Assembly (NCBI RefSeq): GCF_014844095.1 | Contig: NZ_CP062163.1 | Coordinates: forward strand, 3,939,501 to 4,003,500 | DNA from: Brevibacillus sp. JNUCC-41 | GTDB lineage: Bacteria > Bacillota > Bacilli > Bacillales > DSM-1321 | Direction of reading: 5' to 3' | DNA: 64,000 nucleotides | Part shown: positions 62,689 through 64,000 of the stretch, piece after piece | Numbering within the stretch: position 1 is the first letter of the stretch | How the letters are laid out: every line of letters starts with the position of its first letter | Notes under the pieces: generated by a model | What the model saw: the letters and a program-made list of their open reading frames with translations, nothing else | The model's database searches: none | Told to the model about the DNA's origin: nothing | Translations under genes and position numbers: made by a program

Positions 62689-62718
62689 AAAAGCTGCCGA
62701 TGAGGGAGCTTTTTTTTT
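62689..62718 (+). terminator. Rho-independent terminator
   Basis: AAAAGCT and AGCTTTT with a T9 run. No intact gene lies before it, so it may be left from a lost gene. Confidence 0.75.
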
Positions 62719-63007
62719 CGATAAGGTCGTTCATGTAATTAATATTTATACTAAGGTTCTGACTGAATGTTAATTTTCTCACCTTTATATAATACAATTT
62801 TTTGCCTAAGTAAACTAAAATATCAAATTAGACTAAGGTTTATAGCAAAAACTTGTCTCCGTTCATAGGATAAAGAAAGGCTGAAATCAATGTTATTGGA
62901 TTCAGCTTTCCCAAACGGGTTTTAAGTGTGGTTTCCCTTATTTGTCATGATAAAAAAAGGCGATGCTTACGCCCGTTTTAGGGGTAATATGAAGGGAGAG
63001 GCTAAAA

Positions 63008-63973
63008 TTGCCAAATGTTCAATTAGTACCCTTCCAAGTAGAAGGAATAACAGAAACCACTTCGGAAGTTCCAAGAGGTATTAAAATGATTCGTGCACGC
63101 TCTATTTGGAGAGAAGGGTTTAAGGGTGAGAACATTGTAGTAGCCGTAATCGATTCAGGATGCCAATCAGATCACCCTGATTTAGTTGGTCAAATTATTG
63201 GAGGATATAATTTCACGGAAGATTATTATGGTGATCCCTTCAATTTTGCCGATAATAACGGACATGGGACTCATGTCAGCGGAACCATTGCAGCAGCAGA
63301 AAATGGTTTTGGAGTTGTAGGTGCAGCACCTAAAGCGAAGTTGCTGGTACTTAAGGTTTTAAATGGATCAGGAGAAGGAACAACAGAAAGCATTACTTCC
63401 GCTATTAATTACGCTGTCAATTGGACAGGCCCTAAAGGTGAAAAAGTACGGGTTATCTCTATGTCATTAGGGGGACCGGATGATGACCCGGTCTTACATT
63501 CGTCGATTATAAACGCCGTTCAATCTAATATAATGGTCGTGTGTGCCGCGGGTAATGAAGGTGATGGAAATGCAGGAACAAACGAGTACAGTTATCCAGC
63601 TGCATACGAGGAAGTTGTGGCAGTAGGCTCAGTTAACCTGCGTGAACGTATATCAAGATTTAGTAATTCTAATGGTGAAGTGGATTTAGTGGCACCAGGG
63701 GAGAAAATTGTATCAACCTTTCCTGGTAACCAATTTGCCGTCTTATCAGGTACATCCATGGCAGTACCACATGTGTCAGGGGCTGTTGCGCTTTTGATAA
63801 ATAAATTTGAAACAAAACTTGGCCGTAAGTTAACAGAGGTAGAAGAATTTAATGAACTCTTAAATAATACAGTTTCACTGGGCAAACCAAAGACTCAAGA
63901 AGGGCATGGAATGCTGAAACTAAATCACCAGAAATTAGAAAATATTAAAAAGGTTTTAAGGGAGTTTACTTAA
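63008..63973 (+). CDS. isp: Intracellular subtilisin-like serine protease (S8)
   Basis: A 321-residue protease starting at TTG 63008 behind GAAGGGAGAGG. It has no signal peptide, which with the length marks the intracellular subtilisin group. The catalytic triad is Asp in AVIDSGCQSDHPD, His in NNGHGTHVSGTIAAAENG and Ser in LSGTSMAVPHVSGA; the oxyanion Asn is in CAAGNEGDG. The short N-terminal extension with LVPF near residue 6-9 stands in the place of the LIPY/F propeptide that blocks the active site in intracellular subtilisins and is removed on activation. It degrades cytosolic proteins, mostly on entry into sporulation. Confidence 0.92.
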   Translation: MPNVQLVPFQVEGITETTSEVPRGIKMIRARSIWREGFKGENIVVAVIDSGCQSDHPDLVGQIIGGYNFTEDYYGDPFNFADNNGHGTHVSGTIAAAENGFGVVGAAPKAKLLVLKVLNGSGEGTTESITSAINYAVNWTGPKGEKVRVISMSLGGPDDDPVLHSSIINAVQSNIMVVCAAGNEGDGNAGTNEYSYPAAYEEVVAVGSVNLRERISRFSNSNGEVDLVAPGEKIVSTFPGNQFAVLSGTSMAVPHVSGAVALLINKFETKLGRKLTEVEEFNELLNNTVSLGKPKTQEGHGMLKLNHQKLENIKKVLREFT

Positions 63974-64000
63974 CCTTACAGATAGAGAAAAGGTAAGTAT

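Larger units (their letters stand above)
62069..63007. other. Long non-coding region with hairpins and a coding remnant
   Basis: About 940 bases without an intact gene. Visible items: a terminator (62235-62291), a frame at about 62331-62452 reading YYEAKGRNYYEEDLYLTSKL and REDFHFHLSLGRQTKREISE, likely the end of a lost gene of unknown family, a second terminator (62689-62718), and an imperfect hairpin GAAAGGCTGAAATC with GATTCAGCTTTC (62875-62910) upstream of the protease gene. Confidence 0.45.

Overview
The window reads as chromosomal DNA of a low-GC, spore-former-type Firmicute, most likely a Bacillaceae member close to Peribacillus/Bacillus. The basis is strong AGGAGG-type ribosome binding sites, frequent TTG/GTG starts, U-tailed hairpin terminators, MhqR-, CstR- and PhoP-type control sites, a Bacillus-style GC-rich dispersed repeat (25109-25236), and gene sets found in that family (yrk/cst sulfur genes, mhq quinone genes, intracellular subtilisin). 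Species assignment is inference. There are no rRNA genes, intact tRNA genes, CRISPR arrays or intact insertion sequences.

Layout. 1-1361: end of an acyl-CoA ligase gene and a divergent membrane-anchored protein. 1713-8421: a PhoP-box-driven operon with an ABC importer, a cytosolic alkaline-phosphatase-superfamily hydrolase, a DeoR regulator and a HAD phosphatase. 8451-9139: a paired SMR efflux locus whose first gene is frameshifted. 9723-12314: an M20 amidohydrolase with two membrane proteins. 13135-17200: LysE remnant, EamA transporter, a 39-residue proline-rich peptide, an aminotransferase and a MocR regulator, with the same palindrome before the aminotransferase and the regulator. 17619-23387: regulator, M81 peptidase, D-aminoacylase and MFS transporter. 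25461-31216: RpiR regulator, M20 deacylase, amino acid permease, GNAT acyltransferase and N-succinylamino acid racemase, matching the known irreversible D- to L-amino acid conversion pathway.

31639-35842 is an MhqR-type quinone/electrophile locus: a decayed MarR gene, DoxX, two ring-cleavage dioxygenases (the first with a 5' frameshift) and a WrbA-like oxidoreductase. 36519-42311 is a two-component system (substrate-binding-protein-type sensor kinase plus sigma-54 activator) facing a good -24/-12 promoter in front of hutG and a GltS-type symporter. 42705-47305 continues with HutD, a DUF819 protein and two M20-type amidases. 47749-52239 holds an NTF2-like protein, an aldehyde dehydrogenase with an AlsS-like enzyme, and a peptidoglycan-binding protein.

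52844-58363 is a persulfide-response cluster: CstR, a YdhR-like protein, two DsrE proteins, two single rhodaneses, a TusA-rhodanese fusion, a rhodanese-persulfide dioxygenase, TusA and TauE, with two CstR-type operators. 58575-59178 holds decayed pieces of an E1-like (Cap2-type) and a JAB/MPN (Cap3-type) gene, probably a dead CBASS-like defence module. The window ends with a NatA/NatB-type ABC exporter, a small membrane protein and an intracellular subtilisin.

A common theme is recovery of D-amino acids, N-acylated amino acids, histidine/glutamate and organophosphorus compounds. At least six decayed genes (SMR, LysE, MarR, a cytosine-deaminase-like amidohydrolase, E1, JAB) show ongoing gene loss between the operons. 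All family assignments are from motif reading without database search.
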